Positions 8,220-18,508 of a stretch of DNA of 64,000 nt are shown in pieces. Below the pieces are notes generated by a model, which did not search any database, was not told the DNA's origin, and worked only from the letters and a program-made list of their open reading frames with translations. The stretch lies in the NCBI GenBank assembly GCA_000620205.1, contig JHVP01000012.1, positions 1-64,000 of the forward strand, read 5' to 3'. The DNA comes from Geodermatophilaceae bacterium URHA0031. GTDB taxonomy: Bacteria > Actinomycetota > Actinomycetes > Mycobacteriales > Geodermatophilaceae. Both the position numbers and the translations under genes were made by a program. The stretch's first letter is position 1, and every line of letters begins with the position of its first letter.

Positions 8220-10499
8220 GTGGGGCAGATCGCGGCGAGGCCGGGCGAGGAGTCCGACGGGGGAGCGCCGGAGGTGTCGGCCGAGGAGGCAGCGGCACCC
8301 GCGCAGCCGCCGCCCGAGCCGGCCGAGCAGCCCGGCTCCGAGGTCACCGACCCGGCGGACGACGACGTCGCAGGACCCGCCGCCGAGGTGGGGGCACCGC
8401 AGGCCGCCGCCGAGCCGTCCGCCGCCCAGCGCGCCGCCGCCCAGGCCGCTGCGGACCTGGCCGCGGTGAAGCAGTGGGCGGCCGACCGGGCCGCGGCCGA
8501 GCGTGCGGCCGGCGAGGCCGCCGAGCAGGCCGCCGCCGCGCAGGCGGCCGCCGACGCGGCCGACCTGGAGCGGACGCGGGCCGAGCAGGCCGCCGCCGAC
8601 CTCGCGGCCGTCCGCGCCTGGGCCGCGCAGCGGGCCGCCGACGAGCAGGCCGCCCGCACCCGGGCGGAGGCCGAGCGGGCCGAGGCCGAGCGGCTCGCGG
8701 CGGAGCAGGCGGAGGCCGAGCGGCTCGCCGCAGAGCAGGCAGCCGCCGAGCGGGCCGCGGCGGAGCACGGAGCGGCCGAACGGGCTGCGGCGGAGCGGGC
8801 CGCGGCGGAGCAGGCCGCCGCAGAGGAGGCCGCGGCGTGGGCGGCCGCGCAGCAGGAGGCGGCCGCGCAGGCAGTCACCGCCCAGCGGGCGGCCGAGGAG
8901 AGGGCGGCGGCCGAGCGCGCCGACGTCGAGCGGGCCCAGGTCCAGTGGGCCGCCGACCGGCAGGCGGCCGCCCGGGCGGCGGTCGACCCCGGGCAGCCCG
9001 CCCAGCGGCCCCGGCCGAGCCCCGGCCCGCGGGCGCGGGGTGCGTCCGCCGCACCGGCGACCGGCCGACGGCGCGCGGAGCCAGCCCCGCAGGACGAGGA
9101 CACCCCGCCGCGGGCGGGTGGCCGTCGGCGGCGGACGGCGCTGGTCGCCGCCCTCCTCGCTCTGGTGCTTGTCGCCGCCGGCGTGCTGGTGACCCTCCGG
9201 CTCACCGACCGCGGTGGGCCGGCCGTCGCCGAGGACGCCGAACAGGTGCCCGACGCCGTGCTCCCCGAGCTCAGCGACCCCGGGCCGGTGCTCACCCAGC
9301 TCAGCGCCGACGCGCCGCTGCCCGACCCCACCGCCCTCGCCGGCGTGCTCTCCCCGCTGCTCGCGGCGCCGGCCTTGGGCGGGGGGCTGTCCGCGCAGGT
9401 CGTCGACGTCGCCACCGGGCAGGTGCTGTTCGACCAGGACGCCGCCGACCCGAGCACCCCGGCCTCCACCGCCAAGCTGCTCACCGGCCTCGCCGTGCTG
9501 ACCACGCTCGGCCCGACCGACACCCTCACCACCACGGTCGTCGCCGGCAGCAGCCCCGGGCAGGTCGTCCTCGTCGGCGGGGGCGACCCGACGCTGTCCA
9601 CCACCGCCCCATCCACCGACTACCCGGGGGCGGCCACCGTCGCCGACCTCGCCGCCCAGGTGCGCGCGGCGCTCGGAGGTCAGCCGGTCACCGGTGTCGT
9701 GGTGGACAACTCGCTGTTCACCGGCCCGCTGACCGCCGCCGGCTGGGGCGCCGACGACGCGCCGTCCAGCTACGCGGCGCCGGTGACGGCGACCGCCGTC
9801 GACGGCGCCCGCGTCCAGCCGGGGGAGAGCCAGCGCAGCGGGTCACCGGGCACCGACGCCGGGCAGGCGCTGGCGGACGCGCTCGGCGCGCCGGACGTCC
9901 CGGTCGACCTGGGCCAGGCCCCGGCCGGCGCCCGGACGCTGGGCACGGTGGAGTCCGCACCGGTCGACCGGCTGGTCGAGGAGGCGCTCAACGCCTCGGA
10001 CAACCTGCTCGCCGAGTCCCTCGGCCGGCAGGTGGCCATCGCCCGCGGTCTACCGGCCAGCTTCGACGGCGCCGCCCAGGCGATCACCGGCGCCCTGGCC
10101 GACGCCGGGCTGGACACCACCGGACTGGACGTCCGCGACGCCAGCGGCCTGTCCCAGGACGACCGGGTGCCGGCCCGCCTGCTGGTGGACGTCGTCCGGG
10201 CCGCCGCCGACGGGAGCATCGACCACGCCGACGGACTGCTGTCCGGCCTGCCGGTGGCCGGCTACGACGGGACGCTCGCGGAGCGGGTCGTCGCGGGCGG
10301 GCAGGCCCGGCCCGGCTCGGTGCGGGCGAAGACCGGCACGCTGCTGGGCACCAACGACCTGGCGGGGACCGTCCTCACCGCCGACGGGCGGTTGCTGGCC
10401 TTCGCGGTCATGGCCGACGGCACGGTCGGCAGCCTCACCGCGGGGGAGGGCTCGCTGGACGTCGTCGCCGATGCCCTGGCCGGTTGCGGCTGCAGGTGA
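8220..10499 (+). CDS. dacB: PBP4-type D-Ala-D-Ala carboxypeptidase with coiled coil
   Basis: About 759 aa if GTG 8220 is used (GGAGG 12 bases upstream); GTG 8175 is an alternative. Residues about 30-260 are an Ala/Glu/Arg-rich, strongly helical stretch built from repeats such as AERLAAEQ and AERAAAEQ, predicted as a long cytoplasmic coiled coil. A membrane anchor follows (about 306-328), then an extracellular S13 peptidase domain with catalytic motifs STAK (S416), SDN (S593) and KTG (704-706). It trims or cleaves peptidoglycan stem peptides. Actinobacterial DacB proteins such as Rv3627c are normally about 460 aa, so the N-terminal 300 residues are unusual. The next gene starts 88 bp on, in the familiar dacB-DUF2342-tilS-hpt-ftsH order. 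Confidence 0.88.
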   Translation: MGQIAARPGEESDGGAPEVSAEEAAAPAQPPPEPAEQPGSEVTDPADDDVAGPAAEVGAPQAAAEPSAAQRAAAQAAADLAAVKQWAADRAAAERAAGEAAEQAAAAQAAADAADLERTRAEQAAADLAAVRAWAAQRAADEQAARTRAEAERAEAERLAAEQAEAERLAAEQAAAERAAAEHGAAERAAAERAAAEQAAAEEAAAWAAAQQEAAAQAVTAQRAAEERAAAERADVERAQVQWAADRQAAARAAVDPGQPAQRPRPSPGPRARGASAAPATGRRRAEPAPQDEDTPPRAGGRRRRTALVAALLALVLVAAGVLVTLRLTDRGGPAVAEDAEQVPDAVLPELSDPGPVLTQLSADAPLPDPTALAGVLSPLLAAPALGGGLSAQVVDVATGQVLFDQDAADPSTPASTAKLLTGLAVLTTLGPTDTLTTTVVAGSSPGQVVLVGGGDPTLSTTAPSTDYPGAATVADLAAQVRAALGGQPVTGVVVDNSLFTGPLTAAGWGADDAPSSYAAPVTATAVDGARVQPGESQRSGSPGTDAGQALADALGAPDVPVDLGQAPAGARTLGTVESAPVDRLVEEALNASDNLLAESLGRQVAIARGLPASFDGAAQAITGALADAGLDTTGLDVRDASGLSQDDRVPARLLVDVVRAAADGSIDHADGLLSGLPVAGYDGTLAERVVAGGQARPGSVRAKTGTLLGTNDLAGTVLTADGRLLAFAVMADGTVGSLTAGEGSLDVVADALAGCGCR

Positions 10500-10503
10500 C
10501 GGA

Positions 10504-10554
10504 CCCTCCTGCCCCGCACCCCTCGCACGCTCGAAGCGGGCCCCTGCAGGAGGG
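10504..10554 (+). terminator. Large palindrome after dacB
   Basis: Outer arms CCCTCCTGC (10504-10512) and GCAGGAGGG (10546-10554) are perfectly complementary; an inner CCCGC/GCGGG pair lies within. It is one copy of an intergenic family also seen near 24431, 33520 and 57483, with different but matching arms. Confidence 0.6.
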
Positions 10555-10586
10555 CCGGCTCCGGGACCGGTGAGTACGGTGAGGTG

Positions 10587-11681
10587 ATGAGCAGTTCCTC
10601 GTCCCTCGTCGACTGGGACCTCGCCGGCCGCACCGCCCGCCGCCTCGTCGGGCCCGGACCGGAGACGTCCCGCGAGGAGGCCGCCGCCGTCGTCGAGGAG
10701 CTGCACCGCGCCGCCGCGACCGCCGTCGCGCACGTGGAGGCGCTGACCGGGCTCCACCCGGTGCCCGGCGGCCCCGTGCCCACCGTCGCCGTCGTCGACC
10801 GGCCCGGCTGGGTGACGGCGAACACCGCCGGCATGGCCGCGCTGCTCGACCCGCTGACCGACGCGCTGACCGAGGCCCAGGGCAGGACCCCGGGCCCGCT
10901 GGCGACCGCGATCGGATCCCGGGCGACCGGCGTGCAGGCCGGTGGTGTCCTGGCCTTCCTGTGCAGCCGGGTGCTGGGCCAGTACGAGGTCTTCGGCAGC
11001 GGCGGCCGGCTGCTGCTGGTGGCCCCCAACATCGTGGAGACCGAGCGCCGGCTCGGCGTCGACCCCACCGACTTCCGGCTGTGGGTCTGCCTGCACGAGG
11101 TCACCCACCAGCTGCAGTTCACCGCCGTCCCGTGGCTGCGCGGCTACCTCGAGGAGCAGGTCAGCTCCTTCGCCGAGGCCACCGACCTGACCCCCGACGT
11201 GCTGCGCGAACGGCTCGCCGACGTGCTGCGCAGCCTCACCGAGGCCGTCCGCGGGACCAGCCCGGACGACGACGCGCCGCAGGGCCTGATGGCACTGATC
11301 AAGGACCCCGGGCAGCGCGAGGCGCTCGACCGGGTCACCGCGGTCATGAGCCTGGTCGAGGGGCACGCCGAGTACGTGATGGACGGGGTCGGCCCCGACG
11401 TCGTCCCCTCGGTGCGCACGCTGCGCAAGCGCTTCGCCCAGCGCCGCAAGGGCCGTGGGCCGATCGACCGGGTGCTGCGCCGGCTGCTGGGGCTGGAGCA
11501 GAAGATGCAGCAGTACGCCGACGGCCGGGTCTTCGTCGCCGGGGTGGTGGACCTCGTCGGCATGGACGGCTTCAACCAGGTGTGGGCCGGCCCGGCGAAC
11601 CTGCCGCTGAAGGAGGAGCTCACCGAGCCCGCCCGCTGGGTGGAGCGCGTGCTGGGCACCCGGCCGGCGATCCCGGCCTGA
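10587..11681 (+). CDS. DUF2342 zinc-metalloprotease-like protein
   Basis: 364 aa. It matches the actinobacterial family once labelled F420-biosynthesis-associated (TIGR03624/DUF2342), which has a metallopeptidase-like fold. The HEVTHQ motif in WVCLHEVTHQLQF fits HExxH zinc binding, and a downstream SLVEGHAEYVMD supplies a probable third ligand. No signal peptide is present, so it is cytosolic; substrate unknown. I prefer ATG 10587 over GTG 10584. The neighbourhood (dacB upstream; tilS and hpt downstream) is the one seen in M. tuberculosis around Rv3624c-Rv3627c, which supports the assignment more than any known activity does. Confidence 0.85.
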   Translation: MSSSSSLVDWDLAGRTARRLVGPGPETSREEAAAVVEELHRAAATAVAHVEALTGLHPVPGGPVPTVAVVDRPGWVTANTAGMAALLDPLTDALTEAQGRTPGPLATAIGSRATGVQAGGVLAFLCSRVLGQYEVFGSGGRLLLVAPNIVETERRLGVDPTDFRLWVCLHEVTHQLQFTAVPWLRGYLEEQVSSFAEATDLTPDVLRERLADVLRSLTEAVRGTSPDDDAPQGLMALIKDPGQREALDRVTAVMSLVEGHAEYVMDGVGPDVVPSVRTLRKRFAQRRKGRGPIDRVLRRLLGLEQKMQQYADGRVFVAGVVDLVGMDGFNQVWAGPANLPLKEELTEPARWVERVLGTRPAIPA

Positions 11682-11703
11682 CCCGGCGGGCGCGACAGCC
11701 GGC

Positions 11704-12708
11704 ATGGCGGGTCCGCACCCGGCCGTCGCTGCGCTGCGCGCCGCGGTCCGCCCGGGCCTGAGCGCCAGCACCGGGCCGGTGCTGGTGGCCTGCAGTGGCG
11801 GCGCGGACTCCGTCGCGCTGGCCGCGGCGCTGGCCTTCGAGGCACCCCGGTCGGAGCGGCCGGTCGGGGCGGTGACCGTCGACCACGGCCTGCAGCCGGG
11901 GTCGACGGAGCAGGCCCGGCGCACCGCCGCGCTGCTCCGGTCGCTGCGGCTGGCCCCGGTGCTCGTGGTCCCGGTGACCGTCGGCACCGCCGGTGGGCCG
12001 GAGGCGGCGGCCCGGGAGGCGCGCGGTGCGGCGCTGCGGGCGGCCGCCGCCGAGCACGGCGCCACGGTGGCCCTCGGGCACACCCTGGACGACCAGGCCG
12101 AGACCGTGCTGCTCGGGCTGGCCCGCGGCTCGGGCCCGCGCTCGGTCGGCGGCATGGTCGAGCACCGCGCGCCGTTCTGGCGCCCGCTCCTCGGGGTGCG
12201 CCGGAAGACGACCCGGGCGGCCTGCGCCGCCCAGGAGCTCCCGGTCTGGGACGACCCGTGGAACACCGACCCGGCGTACACCCGGGTGCGGCTGCGCAGC
12301 GAGGTGCTGCCGCTGCTCGAGGACGTCCTCGGCGGCGGGGTCGCGCCGGCGCTGGCCCGCACCGCGGCGCTGCTCCGCGAGGACCTCGACGCGCTGGACG
12401 CACTGGCCGCCGCCGAGCTGGACGCCCTGGTGGGCACCGACGGCGCGCTGCCGGCCGTCCCGCTCGCCGAGCTCCCCGCCGCGCTGCGCCGCCGGGTGCT
12501 GCGCGGCTGGCTGCTCCGGGCGGGGGTGCCCGACCTGCAGGCGGTGCACCTGGCCGCCGTCGACGCGCTGCTCACCCGGTGGCGGGGGCAGGGGCAGGCG
12601 GACCTACCCGGCGGTACGGGCGTGCTGCGGTCGTCTGGCAGGCTGACCGTGCAGCGCGGCACGCGTCCGGCTGCCCGTCCTGCCGTCGATCCCCTCGAGG
12701 AGCCCTGA
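11704..12708 (+). CDS. tilS: tRNA(Ile)-lysidine synthetase
   Basis: 334 aa. It modifies C34 of tRNA-Ile(CAU) to lysidine using ATP, switching codon and amino-acid identity. The PP-loop SGGADS is at residues 31-36; [13 protein letters not shown] and the RPLL..RKTTRA block are typical of TilS. The length matches actinobacterial TilS, which lack the long C-terminal domain of the E. coli enzyme. ATG 11704 starts 22 bases after the DUF2342 stop. hpt follows within six bases, so the two are likely cotranscribed. Confidence 0.95.
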   Translation: MAGPHPAVAALRAAVRPGLSASTGPVLVACSGGADSVALAAALAFEAPRSERPVGAVTVDHGLQPGSTEQARRTAALLRSLRLAPVLVVPVTVGTAGGPEAAAREARGAALRAAAAEHGATVALGHTLDDQAETVLLGLARGSGPRSVGGMVEHRAPFWRPLLGVRRKTTRAACAAQELPVWDDPWNTDPAYTRVRLRSEVLPLLEDVLGGGVAPALARTAALLREDLDALDALAAAELDALVGTDGALPAVPLAELPAALRRRVLRGWLLRAGVPDLQAVHLAAVDALLTRWRGQGQADLPGGTGVLRSSGRLTVQRGTRPAARPAVDPLEEP

Positions 12709-12713
12709 GCGCC

Positions 12714-13313
12714 GTGAGCGAGCGCACCACCCCCGGAGCACGGGCAACGGGGCCGATGGGACCCGACCACGGCTACGGCCCGGACATCGACCACGTGCTG
12801 CTGTCCGAGGAGCAGATCCAGGGCAAGATCGCCGAGCTCGCCGCCCAGATCGCGGTCGACTACGCCGGCCGTGAGGTGCTCCTGGTCGGCGTCCTCAAGG
12901 GTGCGGTGCTGTTCATGTCCGACTTCGCCCGGGCGCTGCAGCTCCCGACGCAGATGGAGTTCATGGCCGTCTCCTCCTACGGCAGCGCCACCAGCTCCTC
13001 CGGCGTGGTGCGGATCCTCAAGGACCTCGACCGGGACATCGCCGACAAGCACGTGCTGGTGCTCGAGGACATCATCGACTCCGGGCTCACGCTCTCGTGG
13101 CTGCTGAAGAACCTGGGCAGCCGCGGGCCGGCCAGCCTCGAGGTGTGCACGCTGCTGCGCAAGCCCGACGCGGTCAAGGTCGACGTCCCGGTGCGCTACA
13201 TCGGCTTCGACATCCCCAACGAGTTCGTCGTGGGGTACGGCCTGGACTACGCCGAGCGCTACCGGGACCTGCCCTACATCGCCACGCTGAAGCCCGAGGT
13301 CTACTCCTCCTAG
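12714..13313 (+). CDS. hpt: Hypoxanthine-guanine phosphoribosyltransferase
   Basis: 199 aa from GTG 12714; ATG 12756 is an alternative that removes 14 residues. It salvages hypoxanthine and guanine with PRPP. The PRPP-binding signature [14 protein letters not shown] is clear, as are [12 protein letters not shown] near the N-terminus and [17 protein letters not shown] at the C-terminus. The N-terminal extension before [13 protein letters not shown] is similar in length to that of the M. tuberculosis protein, which supports 12714. It sits between tilS and ftsH, the conserved actinobacterial (and Bacillus) order. Confidence 0.95.
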   Translation: MSERTTPGARATGPMGPDHGYGPDIDHVLLSEEQIQGKIAELAAQIAVDYAGREVLLVGVLKGAVLFMSDFARALQLPTQMEFMAVSSYGSATSSSGVVRILKDLDRDIADKHVLVLEDIIDSGLTLSWLLKNLGSRGPASLEVCTLLRKPDAVKVDVPVRYIGFDIPNEFVVGYGLDYAERYRDLPYIATLKPEVYSS

Positions 13314-13328
13314 CGGCGGTGACCGCCG
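13314..13328 (+). terminator. Small hairpin after hpt
   Basis: A 6-bp stem CGGCGG/CCGCCG with loop TGA starts directly after the hpt stop codon. It is short and may only attenuate. The remaining 13329-13509 presumably contains the ftsH promoter; I see no clear -10/-35 pair. Confidence 0.35.
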
Positions 13329-13509
13329 CCGCCGGACGCGCAGCTCGACGGCAGCGCGCATGGAGCTGGCGCACAGCCCTCGCGGTGTACCGTCGTCGCA
13401 ACGACGTCGCCCCGCGGCGGGGTGCCACCCAGGGTCGTGCGCGACGTCCTGCGACGATCAGGAGGGTCGACGGGCAGGCCGGGCGTCCCCGGTGGCCCGG
13501 CAACTGTGT

Positions 13510-15515
<2,006 letters not shown>

Positions 15516-15519
<4 letters not shown>

Positions 15520-16190
15520 GCGCCGCACCGAGGGCAACGGGCGACGGCGTGGTGGCCGGCCGGGTCGACGGTGTGGGGCAGGACCCGCGCACCGGTGACC
15601 CCGTCGCCGACATCCCCGAAGGGCCGGTCGACGCGCGGCGGATCGAGGCCGCCGTCCGGGAGATCCTGGCCGCGATCGGCGAGGACCCCGACCGACCGGG
15701 CCTGCAGGACACCCCCGCCCGGGTCGCCCGTGCCTACGCGGAGACCTTCGCCGGGCTGGGGCAGGACCCGGCCGAGGTCCTCGCCACCACCTTCGACGAG
15801 AGCCACGACGAGCTGGTGCTGGTCAAGGACATCGCCATGTACTCGACCTGCGAGCACCACCTGGTGCCCTTCCACGGCGTGGCGCACGTCGGGTACATCC
15901 CCGGGTACGACGGACGGGTCACAGGGCTCTCGAAGCTGGCCCGGCTGGTGGAGGTCTACGCCCGCCGCCCGCAGGTGCAGGAGCGGATGACCCGGCAGAT
16001 CGCCGACTCGTTGTACGAGGTGCTCAAGCCGCGCGGCGTCATCGTCGTCATCGAGGCCGAGCACCTGTGCATGGCGATGCGCGGCATCCGCAAGCCGGGG
16101 AGCACGACGATGACCTCCGCGGTGCGCGGGATCTTCCGGGAGAACGCCGCCACCCGCAGCGAGGCCATGGGCCTCATCCTGGGCCGCTGA
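15516..16190 (+). CDS. folE: GTP cyclohydrolase I
   Basis: 224 aa, GTG start inside the ftsH stop (GTGA overlap). It converts GTP to 7,8-dihydroneopterin triphosphate, the first step of folate synthesis. Zinc and active-site motifs are present: [10 protein letters not shown] and [17 protein letters not shown]. The catalytic domain covers about residues 40-224; the first 35 residues are a variable extension. It is followed by folP, folB and folK in one run, so pterin synthesis genes are co-expressed. Confidence 0.97.
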
Positions 16191-16198
16191 GCCCGGCC

Positions 16199-17062
16199 AT
16201 GGACGTCGGCACCGCCTTGCCCCGGCCCGGGCGCTGCCTGGTGATGGGCGTCCTCAACGTCACGCCGGACTCCTTCTCCGACGGTGGCTGCTACGCCGAC
16301 CACGACGCCGCGATCGCCCACGGCCTGGAGATGCACGCCGCGGGCGCGGACTACGTCGACGTCGGCGGGGAGTCCACCCGGCCCGGTGCCGAGCGGGTCG
16401 ACGCCGCCGAGGAGTGCCGCCGGGTGGTGCCCGTCGTCCGGGACCTCACCGGCGCCGGCGCCCGGGTCAGCGTGGACACCACCCGCGCCGACGTCGCTGC
16501 CGCGGCGCTGGAGGCCGGCGCCTCCCTGGTCAACGACGTCAGCGGCGGGCTGGCCGACGAGGGCATGGCCCGGCTGGTCGCCGAGGCGGGGGTGCCGTGG
16601 GTGCTGATGCACTGGCGGGGGCACAGCCGCGAGATGTACGCCGCCGCCCGGTACGGCGACGTGGTGCACGAGGTGGGCGCCGAGCTCACCTCCCGGGTCG
16701 AGGACGTCGTCGCGGCCGGGGTCGACCCGGCCCAGCTCGTGCTGGACCCGGGGCTGGGCTTCGCGAAGAACGCCGAGCACAACTGGGCCCTGCTGGCCGG
16801 GCTGGACCGGCTGGTCGCCCTCGGTCTGCCGGTGTTGGTGGGCGCGTCGCGGAAGACCTTCCTCGGCCGGCTGCTCGCCGGGCCGGACGGCGCGCTGCGG
16901 CCGGTGGAGGGCCGGGAGGCCGCGACCGTGGCCATCTCGGTGCTGGCCGCGCAGGCCGGGGCGTGGGGCGTGCGGGTGCACGACCCGGTGCCCTCGCTCG
17001 ACGCGATCGCCACGGTGGCCGCCGTCCGGGCCGCCCGAGCAGCTGGAGGTCCGCGTGGCTAG
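16199..17062 (+). CDS. folP: Dihydropteroate synthase
   Basis: 287 aa from ATG 16199, eight bases after folE. It joins 6-hydroxymethyl-dihydropterin pyrophosphate to p-aminobenzoate and is the sulfonamide target. Signatures: MGVLNVTPDSFSDGG near the N-terminus, the DVGGESTRPGA loop, and DPGLGFAKNAEHN. The TIM-barrel length is normal. Eight bases of the end overlap the folB start. Confidence 0.96.
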   Translation: MDVGTALPRPGRCLVMGVLNVTPDSFSDGGCYADHDAAIAHGLEMHAAGADYVDVGGESTRPGAERVDAAEECRRVVPVVRDLTGAGARVSVDTTRADVAAAALEAGASLVNDVSGGLADEGMARLVAEAGVPWVLMHWRGHSREMYAAARYGDVVHEVGAELTSRVEDVVAAGVDPAQLVLDPGLGFAKNAEHNWALLAGLDRLVALGLPVLVGASRKTFLGRLLAGPDGALRPVEGREAATVAISVLAAQAGAWGVRVHDPVPSLDAIATVAAVRAARAAGGPRG

Positions 17063-17435
17063 CCCTCGCCCCACCCCCGACCGCATCACGGTGCACGGCC
17101 TGACCGGCCACGGCTACCACGGGGTCTACCCGCCCGAGCGCGAGCACGGCCAGACCTTCCGGGTCGACGCGGTGCTCGAGCTCGACACCGCGCCGGCAGC
17201 GGCCGGGGACGACCTGACCAGGACCGTGCACTACGGCGAGCTGGCCCAGCAGCTGCACGCGGTGCTGGTCGGCGAGCCGGTCGACCTGCTGGAGACGCTG
17301 GCCCAGCGGCTGGCCGACTGCTGCCTGGCCCACCCGGCCGTGGACGCCGTCGAGATCACCGTGCACAAACCGGAGGCCGACCTCGGCGTCCCCGCCGACG
17401 ACGTCACGGTCGCCATCCGGCGCGAACGCTCGTGA
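17055..17435 (+). CDS. folB: Dihydroneopterin aldolase
   Basis: 126 aa, GTG start eight bases inside folP. It cleaves dihydroneopterin to 6-hydroxymethyl-dihydropterin and glycolaldehyde. GLTGHGYHGVYPPEREHGQ and the C-terminal EITVHKPEADLG with the catalytic lysine are diagnostic. Length is that of the tunnel-fold monomer. It overlaps folK by four bases. Confidence 0.95.
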   Translation: MASPRPTPDRITVHGLTGHGYHGVYPPEREHGQTFRVDAVLELDTAPAAAGDDLTRTVHYGELAQQLHAVLVGEPVDLLETLAQRLADCCLAHPAVDAVEITVHKPEADLGVPADDVTVAIRRERS

Positions 17436-17935
17436 GCCGCGCCGTCCTCTCGCTGGGCGGGAACCTGGGCGACCGGGCGGGCACGCTGCGCGCCGCCCTG
17501 GTCGCGCTGAAGGAGCACGGGCTGGTCGCCCGCTCGATGCTCTACGAGACCCCGCCCTGGGGGCCGGTCGAGCAGCCGCCGTACCTCAACGCGATCGCCG
17601 TCGTCCGCGCCGACCGGGACCCCGCCGGCTGGCTGGCGCTCGCCCACGAGCTGGAGCAGGCCGCCGGGCGCACCCGGGAGGTGCGCTGGGGCGCGCGGAC
17701 GCTGGACGTCGACGTCGTCACGGTCACCGGGGACGACGGTGCCCCCGTGCTGTCGGCCGACCTGGAGCTGACCCTGCCCCACCCGCGGGCGCACGAGCGG
17801 GCGTTCGTGCTGGTCCCGTGGCTGGCCCTGGACCCGGCGGCGACGCTGCCGGGGCACGGTCGGGTCGCCGACCTGGTGGCCGCGCTGCCGGCGGACGAGG
17901 TGGCCGCGGTCGTCCGGTGGGAGCAGCTGGCATGA
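17432..17935 (+). CDS. folK: Hydroxymethyl-dihydropterin pyrophosphokinase
   Basis: 167 aa, GTG start overlapping the folB stop (GTGA). It transfers pyrophosphate from ATP to 6-hydroxymethyl-dihydropterin. LSLGGNLGDR at the start, PPWGPVEQPPYLNA in the middle and RWGARTLDVDVV with the metal-binding aspartates are the family signatures. The stop overlaps the next gene by four bases (ATGA). Confidence 0.95.
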   Translation: MSRAVLSLGGNLGDRAGTLRAALVALKEHGLVARSMLYETPPWGPVEQPPYLNAIAVVRADRDPAGWLALAHELEQAAGRTREVRWGARTLDVDVVTVTGDDGAPVLSADLELTLPHPRAHERAFVLVPWLALDPAATLPGHGRVADLVAALPADEVAAVVRWEQLA

Positions 17936-18447
17936 CGCCGGTGCGCCGCCGGGAGCTGCTCGCGCTCGCCGTCGCGGTGGCCTTCGCCGCGTGGCTCGTG
18001 GTGCGCTCGGCCTACGGCTCGCTGCCGCCGTTCCACTGGTGGCTGCCGGTGCCGCTGGGCGTGCTGGCGGTCGCCGAGGCGCTGGGGGCCCGGACGCTGC
18101 GCACCCGGCTCTCCGCCCAGCGCGAGGGCCGGCCGGGTCCCGGGCGCAGCCCGGCGACGGCGGCCCGGCCGGTCGAGCCGATGCTGGTCGCCCGGCTGGC
18201 GGTGCTCGCCCAGGCCAGTGCGTGGGTGGGCGCGGTGTTCGCCGGGCTGTGGACCGGTCTGCTGCTGCACACCGCCCCCGCGGTCGGCCGGCTCGGGGCG
18301 GCCTCGGGCGACACCACCACCGCAGTGATCGGCGTGCTGCTGTCCGCCGGCCTGGTCGCCGCCGCGCTGTGGCTGGAGGACGTCTGCCGGGTCCCGCCCG
18401 GTCAGGACGACGACGAGGACCCGTCCGGGTCGACCCGCGCCAGGTGA
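17932..18447 (+). CDS. DUF3180 membrane protein
   Basis: 171 aa. Four hydrophobic segments (about residues 9-26, 33-50, 85-110 and 125-146) predict an integral membrane protein with an acidic C-terminal tail (DDDEDPSG). DUF3180 proteins follow folK in many actinobacteria and have no known function. ATG 17932 overlaps the folK stop, so translation is probably coupled to it. It ends the ftsH-fol transcript before a strong palindrome. Confidence 0.85.
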   Translation: MTPVRRRELLALAVAVAFAAWLVVRSAYGSLPPFHWWLPVPLGVLAVAEALGARTLRTRLSAQREGRPGPGRSPATAARPVEPMLVARLAVLAQASAWVGAVFAGLWTGLLLHTAPAVGRLGAASGDTTTAVIGVLLSAGLVAAALWLEDVCRVPPGQDDDEDPSGSTRAR

Positions 18448-18451
18448 GGTT

Positions 18452-18473
18452 GAGCCGCGTGCGCACGCGGCTC
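18452..18473. terminator. Perfect 22-bp palindrome, bidirectional terminator
   Basis: GAGCCGCGTGC at 18452-18462 is followed directly by its exact reverse complement at 18463-18473. Outside it, TGAGGT (18445-18450) pairs with ACCTCA (18480-18485), and copies of the self-complementary GGGTCGACCC flank both sides. It sits between the convergent DUF3180 and ABC-ATPase genes, so it can terminate both. Confidence 0.7.
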
Positions 18474-18508
18474 CACGTCACCTCATCCGGGTCGACCCGG
18501 CTCGGCCG

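Noticed and set aside
10050-13361. 1,103-codon antisense open frame over dacB, tilS and hpt
   Set aside because: Its translation is low-complexity Arg/Gly/Val text with no domain, and it is opposite well-identified genes.
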